Below, piece by piece: positions 32,473 to 42,436 of a DNA stretch of 45,061 nucleotides. The notes under the pieces were generated by a model. The model was not told the DNA's origin. It searched no databases and worked only from the letters and a program-made list of their open reading frames with translations. This DNA comes from Acidovorax delafieldii (GTDB taxonomy: Bacteria > Pseudomonadota > Gammaproteobacteria > Burkholderiales > Burkholderiaceae_C): positions 1,001-46,061 of the forward strand of contig DFQQ01000039.1 of the NCBI GenBank assembly GCA_002377855.1. Reading direction: 5' to 3'. The translations under genes were made by a program, and so were the position numbers. How positions within the stretch are numbered: position 1 is the stretch's first letter; every line of letters starts with the position of its first letter.

Positions 32473-34725
32473 TCATTTGGTGTCGAAACGGGTGGCACCG
32501 TCCCAATCCGACGGAGGAGGGCGAGACATCATCTCTTCCAGGCGGGACGCATACAAGGCATAGAGCGACGATTCAGGCGTTTGGTGCCGTAAAGCGGACA
32601 AGCTTCGGCCGCAATGTGCCCATTCTTGGGCCCGGTAGTGTGCAAGCACTTGCTGCCAGCAGGCCAATTCCTCAGCATTCACCGCAGACGCTTGGCTCTG
32701 ATCAGCCAATGGGGTGTAGATGTTCACGCTCTGGGCTTTGCCTTTGACGCGCACACGGTCCAGTTCTTGCCATACACAGCCCGGCGCCAAGTTCCGTGTG
32801 GCCTCGCTGACGATAATGGCAACGCCGTAGGTCTTGCACAGCCCTTCAAGACGCGAGCCCAAGTTGACGGCGTCGCCAATGACGGTATAGCTCAAACGAA
32901 TGTTGGAGCCCATGTCGCCGACGCACATGAGTCCCGTGTTCAATCCAATGCCAATGCCAATTTCAGGCAGTCCTTGCGCGCGGTGTTCTCGGTTGAGTTG
33001 CTCCACCGCCGCAGCCATGCGCAGCGCGGCACGCACGGCGCACGCGGCGTGGTCTTGGGATGGCACCGGAGCTCCCCAGAACGCCATCACGCAGTCGCCC
33101 ATGTATTTGTCGATGGTGCCGCGCTCGCTCTGTATCACCTCAGTGAGCCGCGTAAAGACCCGGTTGAGAAGCGCCTGCAGTTGCAGCGGAGGCATGCATT
33201 CGGACAGTGCCGTAAAGCCACGCATGTCGCAGAACATCACCGTGAGTTCCCGGCTGTCGGCCTGCATGCTGTATTGCTCAGGATGCTTGAGCATTTCATC
33301 GACCAGTTCGGGAGGGACGTACGAACGAAAGCGTGACGCCAAAGCCCGCTTGGCGCGGCTTTCAAAAATATACCCGTGTGCCATGTTGACCGCAGATGCG
33401 GCCAAGACCATCGTCAGGGCGGTGGCCAGCGGCATGGCCAAGCCGTGGATGCGGTACAGCCAGACGTTTAACCCGACCAGCAGCGCTGCCACTGCAGCGC
33501 TCAGCAACAGCGCTCCGCCTGCGGGCAATACAGACAGCCCCAGCGCAAGCACAAGACCCGCGGCCAAGAGTTGGAGCATATCGAACCCGCGCGCATAGTC
33601 TGGGACAGCAACGGTGCTCCCATCCATCATGGCCGTGAGCATGCTGGCGTGCGCCTCCACACCAGGATAAACAGGCCCTACGGGGGTTGTGCGCACGTCC
33701 TGCAGTCCAGGGGCGGAAGTACCGATCAGGACGGCCTTGTCCGCCAGTGTCCCCTCCGCAATACTTCCTTCCAGCACGTCGCTGGCAGAGATGTACTGGT
33801 AGGAGCCTCCATCCGGTCCACCAGTGCCACGGAAGGGGACCAGCATGGCCAGCCGGTCATCCACGGGCAGCGCCATGCGCCGCGGCCCTTCTACTAACAC
33901 CACACTCTCCAGGGTGTCATGGGTTCCCAACGACGGCGTGGTCGGGAACCCCAACTCCACCTTGGGCATACCCATCACCGTGCGGAACATGGCCAATGCC
34001 AACGACTCGTAATATTGGCCCTGATATTCAGCCAGCAGGGGCAAGCTGCGAAGGACACCGTCGCTGTCGCTGATGGCGTTGAAGAACCCAGCCTGGGGCG
34101 CAGCTTGGTTCAACTCGTCCAGATTGGCACCGTAGCCGTTCCAGGTGGTCGACGCCAACGGCCTGCCACGCAGTTGTGATGCAGTGACCACTGGTGAAGG
34201 CAATGACCCTTGGGTGTGGGCCTGGCGGTCGCTTGTGAAGTAATAGCCCAGCACCGCTGGCTGCCCCTGGAGGCTGCGGGCAAACAATGCGTCATGGTCC
34301 AGCGATGGGGCCAGCCGCGAGACCTGCTCGGCAAAGCCCGGTGTCTTCGCCAATGCACCGCGCTCCAGTGCCCGCAGGGCTTCGAGCCCCGAGCTGTTGT
34401 CGCGCTCTGCAAAAACCACATCAAACCCCAGCACCGCCACGCGCTGCCGGGTAAACAGCTCGTGAGTCAGGGCCGCCAGTTTGTCTCTCCCCCAGGGCCA
34501 GCGGCCAACGCGCTCTATGCTTTTTTCATCAATGTCGACAATGACGATGCGCTCGTCAAGCGAGCGCGGCATGTTCAGGCGCAATCGCGCGTCGTAAATC
34601 AACTGATCCAGTCGTTCCAGCAGCGGCACGGGCACAGTGCCCGCCACATGCAGGAGTGCCAACGCCAAAGGAACCAGCGTGAGCAGAACGCGGCGCCAAC
34701 GACGAAACAGCAAAACGCTGCGCAT
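32473..34725 (-). CDS. CHASE2-domain class III adenylate cyclase
   Basis: The 750-residue membrane enzyme has a first TM helix (about 12-30), a large periplasmic CHASE2 sensor (about 35-370), three TM helices (about 380-450) and a class III cyclase domain (about 490-680). The metal-binding Asp pair is Asp500 (FCDMRGFT) and Asp544 (DKYMGD). Lys540 and Asp618 (VIGDAVNLGSRLE) match the adenine-selecting pattern of adenylate, not guanylate, cyclases. The tail (about 690-750) is TPR-like. The start could also be the GTG at 34746. The CHASE2 part shares SDGVLRSLPL with the kinase two genes upstream of FHA. Confidence 0.92.
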   Translation of the reverse strand: MRSVLLFRRWRRVLLTLVPLALALLHVAGTVPVPLLERLDQLIYDARLRLNMPRSLDERIVIVDIDEKSIERVGRWPWGRDKLAALTHELFTRQRVAVLGFDVVFAERDNSSGLEALRALERGALAKTPGFAEQVSRLAPSLDHDALFARSLQGQPAVLGYYFTSDRQAHTQGSLPSPVVTASQLRGRPLASTTWNGYGANLDELNQAAPQAGFFNAISDSDGVLRSLPLLAEYQGQYYESLALAMFRTVMGMPKVELGFPTTPSLGTHDTLESVVLVEGPRRMALPVDDRLAMLVPFRGTGGPDGGSYQYISASDVLEGSIAEGTLADKAVLIGTSAPGLQDVRTTPVGPVYPGVEAHASMLTAMMDGSTVAVPDYARGFDMLQLLAAGLVLALGLSVLPAGGALLLSAAVAALLVGLNVWLYRIHGLAMPLATALTMVLAASAVNMAHGYIFESRAKRALASRFRSYVPPELVDEMLKHPEQYSMQADSRELTVMFCDMRGFTALSECMPPLQLQALLNRVFTRLTEVIQSERGTIDKYMGDCVMAFWGAPVPSQDHAACAVRAALRMAAAVEQLNREHRAQGLPEIGIGIGLNTGLMCVGDMGSNIRLSYTVIGDAVNLGSRLEGLCKTYGVAIIVSEATRNLAPGCVWQELDRVRVKGKAQSVNIYTPLADQSQASAVNAEELACWQQVLAHYRAQEWAHCGRSLSALRHQTPESSLYALYASRLEEMMSRPPPSDWDGATRFDTK

Positions 34726-34779
34726 GCACTCAGTGCGCCAGACCACAGCCGCTTGGGCGAATCCTGGCGCTCACGTGGC

Positions 34780-35430
34780 TCAGGTCTGCTCGAACTGCAT
34801 TTCAGTGCCCGCCAACTCCAGCTTGTCGCCGCTTTTGAGTGGCACGGGGCTGGAGCCAATCGCCACCCCGTTGAGCAAAGGCATGTCCGGGCCTTCCACA
34901 TGGGCCAAGACAAAGCCCTGGATGCGCTTGGTGATGGACGCCACCGCTACACCGGGTTTGCCAATCGTGGTGACCACCTTTTGCAACGACACTTCCCTGC
35001 CGGCTGCCGCCCCCGAAAGTACCCGGATCACTGCATTCATGGGCGCGGGCGCTGCTGCTACCGCACCTGGGCGGGCGGCAGCATTGAGCGTTGGAATCAT
35101 TCCAGGCTTGAACACCATGGTTTTCTCGAAGTTCTCCGCCTCAGCGTCCTGCAGGAAGCGAATCTTGTATTTGCCGACTTCGATGGTGTCCCCATTGCGC
35201 AACTCCTGGCGCTTCACAGCCTTGGCATTGACATAGGTCCCGTTGGTACTTCCCAGGTCTTCGATCTCGATCCCGTTGGGCGCCATATGGATGGCCGCGT
35301 GTTCCCCGCTCACTGCCAGATTGTCAATAACGATGTCGTTGTAGGGGCGCCGACCCAGCGTCGTGCGCTCCTTGGTGAGTTGTACTTCTTTGATGACGAC
35401 GCCGTCGATTGAAACGATCATTCTGGGCAT
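34780..35430 (-). CDS. Tandem FHA-domain protein
   Basis: The 216-residue protein binds phosphothreonine through its N-terminal FHA domain (about 1-95), which has the core residues GR (26-27), SGEH (41-44) and STNGTYVN (61-68). A linker with FEKTMVFKPGM (101-111) and an Ala/Pro stretch leads to a second FHA-like domain (about 131-216). There the Gly-Arg and Ser-x-x-His features are lost, so it is probably a degenerate binding fold. It lies 42 bases after the PP2C gene and 54 bases before the cyclase ATG. It is the likely reader of kinase output. The linker threonine in an acidic context resembles the GarA/OdhI phospho-switch and may be a kinase target. Confidence 0.92.
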   Translation of the reverse strand: MPRMIVSIDGVVIKEVQLTKERTTLGRRPYNDIVIDNLAVSGEHAAIHMAPNGIEIEDLGSTNGTYVNAKAVKRQELRNGDTIEVGKYKIRFLQDAEAENFEKTMVFKPGMIPTLNAAARPGAVAAAPAPMNAVIRVLSGAAAGREVSLQKVVTTIGKPGVAVASITKRIQGFVLAHVEGPDMPLLNGVAIGSSPVPLKSGDKLELAGTEMQFEQT

Positions 35431-35472
35431 GATGATCTACTCCTGATGTGATGATTGTTCTGTTACGGGCCG

Positions 35473-36261
35473 TCAGGCGGTGCCCAAGAGACGGGACATG
35501 AGGCTGCGCTTTTTCCCTCCCGCCGCAGCCTGCACTAGCAATACGCTGACGTTATCACGGCCACCGTGTGCATTGGCTGTATCAATTAGCAACCCTGCTT
35601 TTTCTTCCAGGGAGCCAGGGGTTCGAACCAGATCTGCCAACTCTTCGTCATCGACCATGTCGGTCAAGCCGTCTGAACACATCACAAAGAGATCGCTGGG
35701 CGCTACCTGAAACTCGTTCACTTCCATCTGCACGCTGGGTTCAACACCCAGGGCGCGGGTCACCAAATTGCGGCTGGAGGATGACGCCGCTTGCTCGCGC
35801 GTCAATATGCCTGCATCCACTTGTTCCTGCAACCATGAATGGTCACGCGTGATCTGCTGCAACACCCCCCCGCGCAGCCGGTAGCAGCGGGAGTCACCGA
35901 TGTGTCCAAGAATGAGCCGCTCACACTGGAACACTCCGACCACGAGGGTGGTGCCCATGCCGGCGTACTGCGGATTGGAAAGAGATGCGCCCAGGATGGC
36001 ATGGTTGGCATTTTCCACACACAGCTCAAGCGCTCGCCGCACGTCGGTGGCCGATGGTGTTGGGCCGGCCTGGGTCAGCCAGCGATTCATTTCGGTACGA
36101 ATAAAGGTGATGGCCATGCCGCTGGCGACCTCACCCGCGTTGTATCCGCCCATGCCATCCGCCAAGACCGCCACCTGGGTTTCCCGGTCAACGGTCACTG
36201 CGTCTTCATTGTTGGCGCGCACACGCCCCCGGTCGGTTTGGGCAAAAAATTCGTAAGTCAT
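35473..36261 (-). CDS. PP2C-family Ser/Thr phosphatase (Stp1/PrpC-type)
   Basis: The 262-residue cytoplasmic metal-dependent phosphatase shows the family motifs in order: RVRANNEDA (residues 13-21), ADGMGGYNAGEVA (34-46), GHIGDSRCYRL, CSDGLTDMV and GGRDNVSVLLVQA. The metal-ligand aspartates are all present, so it should be active. It starts 15 bases after the kinase stop and would remove phosphates placed by that kinase, including on the FHA protein or on itself. A short basic tail (GGKKRSLMSRLLGTA) ends it. Confidence 0.95.
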   Translation of the reverse strand: MTYEFFAQTDRGRVRANNEDAVTVDRETQVAVLADGMGGYNAGEVASGMAITFIRTEMNRWLTQAGPTPSATDVRRALELCVENANHAILGASLSNPQYAGMGTTLVVGVFQCERLILGHIGDSRCYRLRGGVLQQITRDHSWLQEQVDAGILTREQAASSSSRNLVTRALGVEPSVQMEVNEFQVAPSDLFVMCSDGLTDMVDDEELADLVRTPGSLEEKAGLLIDTANAHGGRDNVSVLLVQAAAGGKKRSLMSRLLGTA

Positions 36262-36276
36262 GGGTTTGGGCGCACG

Positions 36277-38880
36277 TCATTCCACAGAGGCCACCACAGA
36301 CCTGGGTGCTGCACTGCGCTGCTGCGAGTGTTCCAGCACGGTTGTTTCCAACTCCAGCATGTTTTGCTCTGCGGGGGTGCGGCCCGAATCATAGACGACT
36401 GCCACCCCCACCTTTGCAGCAGTTTGTTGCGCCATGGCAGCCATCGCATCGGTGAGCGCTTGCGCCATCTGCGCCCCTGTCTGGTACCGATCGCCGGGCT
36501 GCTTTTGCAACGCCTTGGCAACCAGCAGCGCCACAGCGTCGGGCACATCGGGGCGCAGCGTACGCAGGTCAGGGGGAGCCACATGCACAATCTTTCGCAT
36601 CAGTTCGGGCATGGAATCCGCCCGCAGCGGCAAAGCACCTGTGAGCAACTGGAACAAGGTCACACCCAGGGCGTACAGGTCCGCGCGGCCATCGACCTTG
36701 GCGCCGCAGAGTTGCTCGGGCGACATGAAGCTGGGTGTTCCCAGCACGATACCAGTGCGCGTTTTACTTGCGTCGGTAATGCGGGCCACGCCAAAGTCCA
36801 TCACTTTGACCGTATCGGTAGCAGCGTCCCACATGATGTTGGCAGGTTTGACATCGCGATGGACCACCTGGTGCGCATGTGCGTAATCCAGTGCAAGGGC
36901 CACGCAGCGGCCAATCGACAGGACCTGTTCCATCGCAAGCAGATAGGCGGGCTGCGTGAACGCGGACAAATCAGTGCCCGCCACGAATTCCATGGCAATG
37001 TAGGCAAGACCCTGCTCCTCGCCAGAGCCGTAGATAGCCACGATGTGTGGATGCTGCAAACGCCCCGCAGCTTCAGCCTCCTTGAAGAAGCGGTCTCGCG
37101 CATCGATCAGCGCGGCTCCGTCAAACTCCTGCTTCAGCGCAAGGGTCTTGATGGCGACCGTTCGCCCGGAGCGCAGGTCGCGCCCCTGGTAGACAACCCC
37201 CATCGCTCCTTTGCCCAGCTCGTGCTGCAGGTCGTAGTGCGCAAAAGGACCAGATACCCGCTGGCGTGGCAAAGCATCTTGTACACATGCAGGCAATGAC
37301 GAAGCACCCAACCCCGAAACGCTGTGGGTGCCAGAGTCTGGGGCCATGCCCGCCTGAGCCAGCAGATGGGTTTTGGCGTTGCGATACCGCGCACGCGTGT
37401 CCTTGTATTCGGCGTCGCGTCGCAGCAGGTGTTTGAAGACCTTCTTGGAAAGCGCGTAGTCCTTCTTCCTCTCGAAGTCCATGCCGAGGTGATAGAGGTT
37501 GTCCTTCAATGCATCGGTTGTGGGCAGCATCCGAAAGCGCTCGAACGCCTGCAACAATTCCCCCCGCCCATGCAGCGCCAAGGCCATCATGCGCTCGGCT
37601 TCCACCAACTCCTGGGCTGGCACACTGGGTACGCGTTGGGGGACCAAGGCCCAGCCCGCACACAGCAATTGCCCCACCAGCACGACCACGGCGGCGCCGA
37701 CGAGTGGCACGGCATGCAAAGTCTGCTGCAACAGCAACCACTGCGCGCCCGCCAGCGCAACGGCAACGCCCAAGCCCACACCCCACGCCGCACGCTTGCG
37801 CAAATGCGGAAGGCCCACCACCCCCAGAGCCATGACGATAACGAACGCCCATGCGATAGTCTGGGCCCAGCCTCCAGTAGCAACGGAGCGTGCAGCGCGC
37901 AGGCCGGTGAATGCGTGCGCCGTCACATCTGAGGCATGCACAGAGGCGCCACCCGGCACAGTCCATGCGCGGGCCTCTGGACCAGCGGTGACTCCCACGA
38001 TTACCGTCTTGTCGCGCAACGCCGCGGCAGGCACCTTGTTCTCCAACACATCTATGGCGGCCCATCGGGCGAGGGAAGTGCGAAATGTGGGACGCATTGC
38101 CGTAGATGCGTCTACCGCGATGGCCAAGCTCCCCAACCGCAGGCTCTGGCCGCTGGGGTTCCAGCCAATGTCGTTGGGGCCCAGGTACAGTGCGCGCTGC
38201 GCAGCAATCAAGGCCAAGGAAGGAACACCTGCGTTGTCATGACTGAGAGAAAGCGGAAGACTCCTTAATACGCCGTCGCTATCGGCCTTCCATTGCAAGT
38301 GGCCCACTCCCGCAGCCGCTGCAGCAAAGGGGCCCACCTGCACCGGGACTTGGGCAGGGCCGCGCCCCGCAAGCGCAGGCAGCACCGAGGCATGGAACGA
38401 AGAAGGCAATACAGCCGGAGTTCCCTTGTGCGCCAACACGGCTGACCACACTACATTTCCTGCCTGCGCAATGCTGCGCACCAGCGCTTCTGCACCCGCG
38501 TCAGGCGCTGTCGGAACCGCCAACGGGACGGCATACACCACTGTTTTGGCGCCCGCCTCGGCCAGGCGATCAATCAGGGCCGCATGGGATGCATAGGCCC
38601 ACCCTCCTGGGCCGTGGCCGCTTTGGCTGCGGGCATCAATGTCCACCAACACGGCGTCCGACGCCGCGCCCATGGCGGTGCGCGCCACTGCAGAGTCATA
38701 GATCGCGCGCTCGGCCGCTGGCAGCACGCCAGCGAGCCACAAGACCCCTGTGAGGAACAGTGCCAGCCCGGCACAGATCAAGCCTTCAAAACGCCATGGC
38801 TTTGGTTTGCGCTCCGGTGTTTTTCTGGCCACTTGCAACGAACGTGAATATGTGAAGGTTTGTAAAAAAGCAAATTCCAC
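36277..38880 (-). CDS. CHASE2-domain membrane Ser/Thr protein kinase
   Basis: The 867-residue protein has a first TM helix (about 35-52), a periplasmic CHASE2 sensor (about 60-330), three TM helices (about 338-410), a helical linker (about 420-545) and a C-terminal Hanks-type kinase domain (about 549-810). Kinase landmarks are GKGAMG (556-561), VAIK with Lys578, HRDVKPAN with Asp676, DFG (695-697) and SPEQ at the end of an activation loop rich in Thr/Ser (ASKTRTGIVLGTPSF). The tail contains ELETTVLEHS, a threonine pair in an acidic context. The start is GTG at 38880; a GTG at 38832 is also possible. It is the first gene of the signalling operon. Confidence 0.92.
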   Translation of the reverse strand: MEFAFLQTFTYSRSLQVARKTPERKPKPWRFEGLICAGLALFLTGVLWLAGVLPAAERAIYDSAVARTAMGAASDAVLVDIDARSQSGHGPGGWAYASHAALIDRLAEAGAKTVVYAVPLAVPTAPDAGAEALVRSIAQAGNVVWSAVLAHKGTPAVLPSSFHASVLPALAGRGPAQVPVQVGPFAAAAAGVGHLQWKADSDGVLRSLPLSLSHDNAGVPSLALIAAQRALYLGPNDIGWNPSGQSLRLGSLAIAVDASTAMRPTFRTSLARWAAIDVLENKVPAAALRDKTVIVGVTAGPEARAWTVPGGASVHASDVTAHAFTGLRAARSVATGGWAQTIAWAFVIVMALGVVGLPHLRKRAAWGVGLGVAVALAGAQWLLLQQTLHAVPLVGAAVVVLVGQLLCAGWALVPQRVPSVPAQELVEAERMMALALHGRGELLQAFERFRMLPTTDALKDNLYHLGMDFERKKDYALSKKVFKHLLRRDAEYKDTRARYRNAKTHLLAQAGMAPDSGTHSVSGLGASSLPACVQDALPRQRVSGPFAHYDLQHELGKGAMGVVYQGRDLRSGRTVAIKTLALKQEFDGAALIDARDRFFKEAEAAGRLQHPHIVAIYGSGEEQGLAYIAMEFVAGTDLSAFTQPAYLLAMEQVLSIGRCVALALDYAHAHQVVHRDVKPANIMWDAATDTVKVMDFGVARITDASKTRTGIVLGTPSFMSPEQLCGAKVDGRADLYALGVTLFQLLTGALPLRADSMPELMRKIVHVAPPDLRTLRPDVPDAVALLVAKALQKQPGDRYQTGAQMAQALTDAMAAMAQQTAAKVGVAVVYDSGRTPAEQNMLELETTVLEHSQQRSAAPRSVVASVE

Positions 38881-39026
38881 GCCTACCCGCCAGCGCCGAT
38901 GATTGGTGGTTTTCTCTGCGCTTCCGGGGTCCAGCGGCGCCGCATTCTGCGGATAGGTGCCGCTGTTTGTCGTTCACCGCGTACCCCGCGACAAAATTGT
39001 CAACCGCGCAAGGAACCATGCCAGAC

Positions 39027-39062
39027 AAAAAAAAGCACCCGCAACCAAAAGGCGGCGGGTGC
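39027..39062 (-). terminator. Intrinsic terminator after sucD
   Basis: On the minus strand GCACCCGC and GCGGGTGC form an 8-base stem, followed by eight T. It lies 52 bases after the sucD stop and separates sucCD from the downstream kinase operon. Confidence 0.92.
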
Positions 39063-39114
39063 GATGGTCAGACCCCACAAAGGTCTGCCCGAGGGGCGGG
39101 CCTCGAAGGCTGGC

Positions 39115-40011
39115 TTACTTCAGCTGGGCCTTGAGCAGCTTGCCCAGTTCCGAAGGGTTGCGGGTGATGATGAAGCCCGACTCTTCCATGATCGCTAGCT
39201 TGGCGTCGGCCGTGTCGGCACCGCCAGAGATCAGCGCGCCAGCGTGGCCCATGCGCTTGCCGGGGGGAGCAGTCACGCCAGCGATAAAGCCGACGATAGG
39301 CTTCTTCATGTTGGCCTTGCACCATTGGGCAGCTTCGGCTTCGTCGGGACCGCCGATTTCGCCAATCATGATCACGGCGTCGGTGTCTGGATCGTCGTTG
39401 AACGCCTTCATCACGTCGATGTGCTTCAGACCATTGATGGGGTCGCCACCAATGCCCACGGCGCTCGACTGGCCCAGGCCGACTTCGGTCAGCATGGCCA
39501 CGGCTTCGTACGTCAGCGTGCCCGAGCGGGACACCACACCGATACGGCCCTTGCGGTGGATGTGGCCGGGCATGATGCCGATCTTGATTTCGTCAGGCGT
39601 GATCAGGCCGGGGCAGTTGGGGCCCAGCAGCAGGGTCTTCTTGCCGCCTGCGGCTTCCTTGGCCTTCATCTTGTTGCGCACCATCAGCATGTCCTTGACC
39701 GGAATGCCTTCGGTGATGCAAATCGCCAGGTCCAGGTCGGCTTCGACGGCTTCCCAGATGGCGTCCGCAGCGCCCGCTGGGGGCACGTAGATCACCGACA
39801 CGGTGGCGCCGGTCTGCTGGGCGGCTTCCTTGACGGAGGCGTAGATCGGGATGTTGAAGATCGACTCGCCGGCCTTCTTCGGGTTCACGCCCGCCACGAA
39901 GCAGTTCTTGCCGTTCGCGTATTCCTGGCACTTTTCGGTGTGGAACTGGCCCGTCTTGCCCGTGATGCCCTGGGTGATGACCTTGGTGTCTTTGTTGATG
40001 TAGATCGACAT
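39115..40011 (-). CDS. sucD: Succinate-CoA ligase, alpha subunit
   Basis: It forms succinyl-CoA synthetase with SucC in the citric acid cycle, making ATP or GTP from succinyl-CoA. The 298-residue length is standard. It opens with the CoA-binding region MSIYINKDTKVITQGITGKT. The active-site histidine loop is MGHAGALISGG near the C-terminus, following the phosphohistidine-loop segment FIAGVTAPPGKR. GPNCPGLITPDEIKIGIMPG is also typical. It begins 15 bases after the sucC stop and ends at a strong terminator. Confidence 0.97.
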   Translation of the reverse strand: MSIYINKDTKVITQGITGKTGQFHTEKCQEYANGKNCFVAGVNPKKAGESIFNIPIYASVKEAAQQTGATVSVIYVPPAGAADAIWEAVEADLDLAICITEGIPVKDMLMVRNKMKAKEAAGGKKTLLLGPNCPGLITPDEIKIGIMPGHIHRKGRIGVVSRSGTLTYEAVAMLTEVGLGQSSAVGIGGDPINGLKHIDVMKAFNDDPDTDAVIMIGEIGGPDEAEAAQWCKANMKKPIVGFIAGVTAPPGKRMGHAGALISGGADTADAKLAIMEESGFIITRNPSELGKLLKAQLK

Positions 40012-40026
40012 GTGTGTTCTCCGGGC

Positions 40027-41187
<1,161 letters not shown>

Positions 41188-41252
41188 GAGGTCTCTCTCA
41201 GGGAAGGGTGGTAGTTACCCGTTTGCCATGAACAAATTGTCTGGCCGCGGGC

Positions 41253-41282
41253 TTGGGACATGGCAACCCGCGACTGTATCAT
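41253..41282 (+). promoter_or_regulatory. Candidate sigma70 promoter of argC
   Basis: TTGGGA (41253-41258) and TATCAT (41277-41282) are separated by 18 bases and lie about 108 bases before the argC start. The match is fair at both hexamers, but no experimental signal is visible. Confidence 0.35.
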
Positions 41283-41389
41283 GCTGCAACGCACCATCCT
41301 TGTGGCTAACTTACATGCCCCGGCCCAGGCGCAAGCCCGGCCGTCACCCCCCGGATGCCCACCGACCCTCTCATTGCAGGAGCACCTTT

Positions 41390-42322
41390 ATGTCCAAAGT
41401 CTTTATCGATGGCGAAGCCGGCACCACAGGCCTGCAGATCCGCGAACGCCTGCAGGCCATGCCGCAGATCGAACTGGTGAGCATTGCCCCCGAATTGCGC
41501 AAGGACCCCGCAGCCAAGCGCGACCTGATCGCGGACGTGGACTTGGTGGTGCTGTGCCTGCACGACGATGCCGCGCGCGAAACCGTGGCCATGGTGGACG
41601 ACATTGAGCGCACCACAGGCCGCCAGGTGAAGGTGATTGACGCCAGCACCGCGCACCGCACGGCAGACGGTTGGGTGTACGGTTTCCCGGAACTGGCCGC
41701 AGAACAGACACAGGCCGTGCGCGATGCCATCCGCGTGTCCAACCCAGGTTGCTACGCCACGGGTGCCATCGCCGTGCTTCGTCCCCTGGTGGACGCAGGC
41801 CTGATTCCAGCCGACTACCCTGTGAGCCTGCCCTCCATTTCGGGCTACTCGGGTGGCGGCCGCACCATGATCGAAGCGTACGAGGCCGGCACGGCCGCGC
41901 CCTATGAAGCATATGCACTGGGTCTGGCGCACAAGCACATTCCAGAAATCCTGCGCTACAGCGGTCTCACGCGCCGTCCGGTGTTCATTCCTGCGGTGGG
42001 CAACTTCCGCCAGGGCATGCTGGTGCAGCTGCCTTTGCACCTGGACCTGTTGCCCGGCTCGCCCAAGGCCAGCGATCTGCACGATGCGCTGGCCAGCCAC
42101 TACGCGCGCACCAACACCCCCGAGCAGTGGGTCAGCGTGCTGCCCCCTACGGAAGACATGAAGCTGGCGGCCGACACCTTGGCCGACACGAACAAACTGG
42201 AGCTGCGCGTTTTTGCCAACGAGCAGTACCGGCAAGCGGTCGTAGTGGCGCGACTGGACAATTTGGGCAAGGGCGCTAGCGGCGCTGCGGTGCAGAACCT
42301 GCAATTGATGCTGGGCTCGTAA
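41390..42322 (+). CDS. argC: N-acetyl-gamma-glutamyl-phosphate reductase (type 2)
   Basis: It reduces N-acetylglutamyl phosphate with NADPH, the third step of arginine synthesis. At 310 residues it belongs to the shorter type 2 ArgC group. It starts with the cofactor-binding FIDGEAGTTGLQIRERL. The catalytic cysteine is in VSNPGCYATGAI, and a catalytic His follows in LAHKHIPEI. A GGAG lies nine bases before the ATG at 41390; upstream in-frame starts such as 41186 would overlap the sucC start and are rejected. It is divergent from sucC and converges on recX. Confidence 0.95.
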   Translation: MSKVFIDGEAGTTGLQIRERLQAMPQIELVSIAPELRKDPAAKRDLIADVDLVVLCLHDDAARETVAMVDDIERTTGRQVKVIDASTAHRTADGWVYGFPELAAEQTQAVRDAIRVSNPGCYATGAIAVLRPLVDAGLIPADYPVSLPSISGYSGGGRTMIEAYEAGTAAPYEAYALGLAHKHIPEILRYSGLTRRPVFIPAVGNFRQGMLVQLPLHLDLLPGSPKASDLHDALASHYARTNTPEQWVSVLPPTEDMKLAADTLADTNKLELRVFANEQYRQAVVVARLDNLGKGASGAAVQNLQLMLGS

Positions 42323-42345
42323 AAAAGGCAGCTGGCCGTCTGCCT
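42321..42345 (-). terminator. Intrinsic terminator of recA-recX (overlaps the argC stop)
   Basis: On the minus strand, AGGCAG and CTGCCT form a 6-base stem with an 8-base loop, followed by a T-run that overlaps the argC stop codon. It lies about 90 bases after the recX stop. On the plus strand there is no T-run, so it serves the minus strand. Confidence 0.6.
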
Positions 42346-42436
42346 CGGCGGGCTGTGGTGCCCACGCACGCTGGGTGCCTGAATATGCGACGAATGGGCA
42401 CCGCCGTGCGTGCGCACCCCTTGCGCCAGTGCCCGG

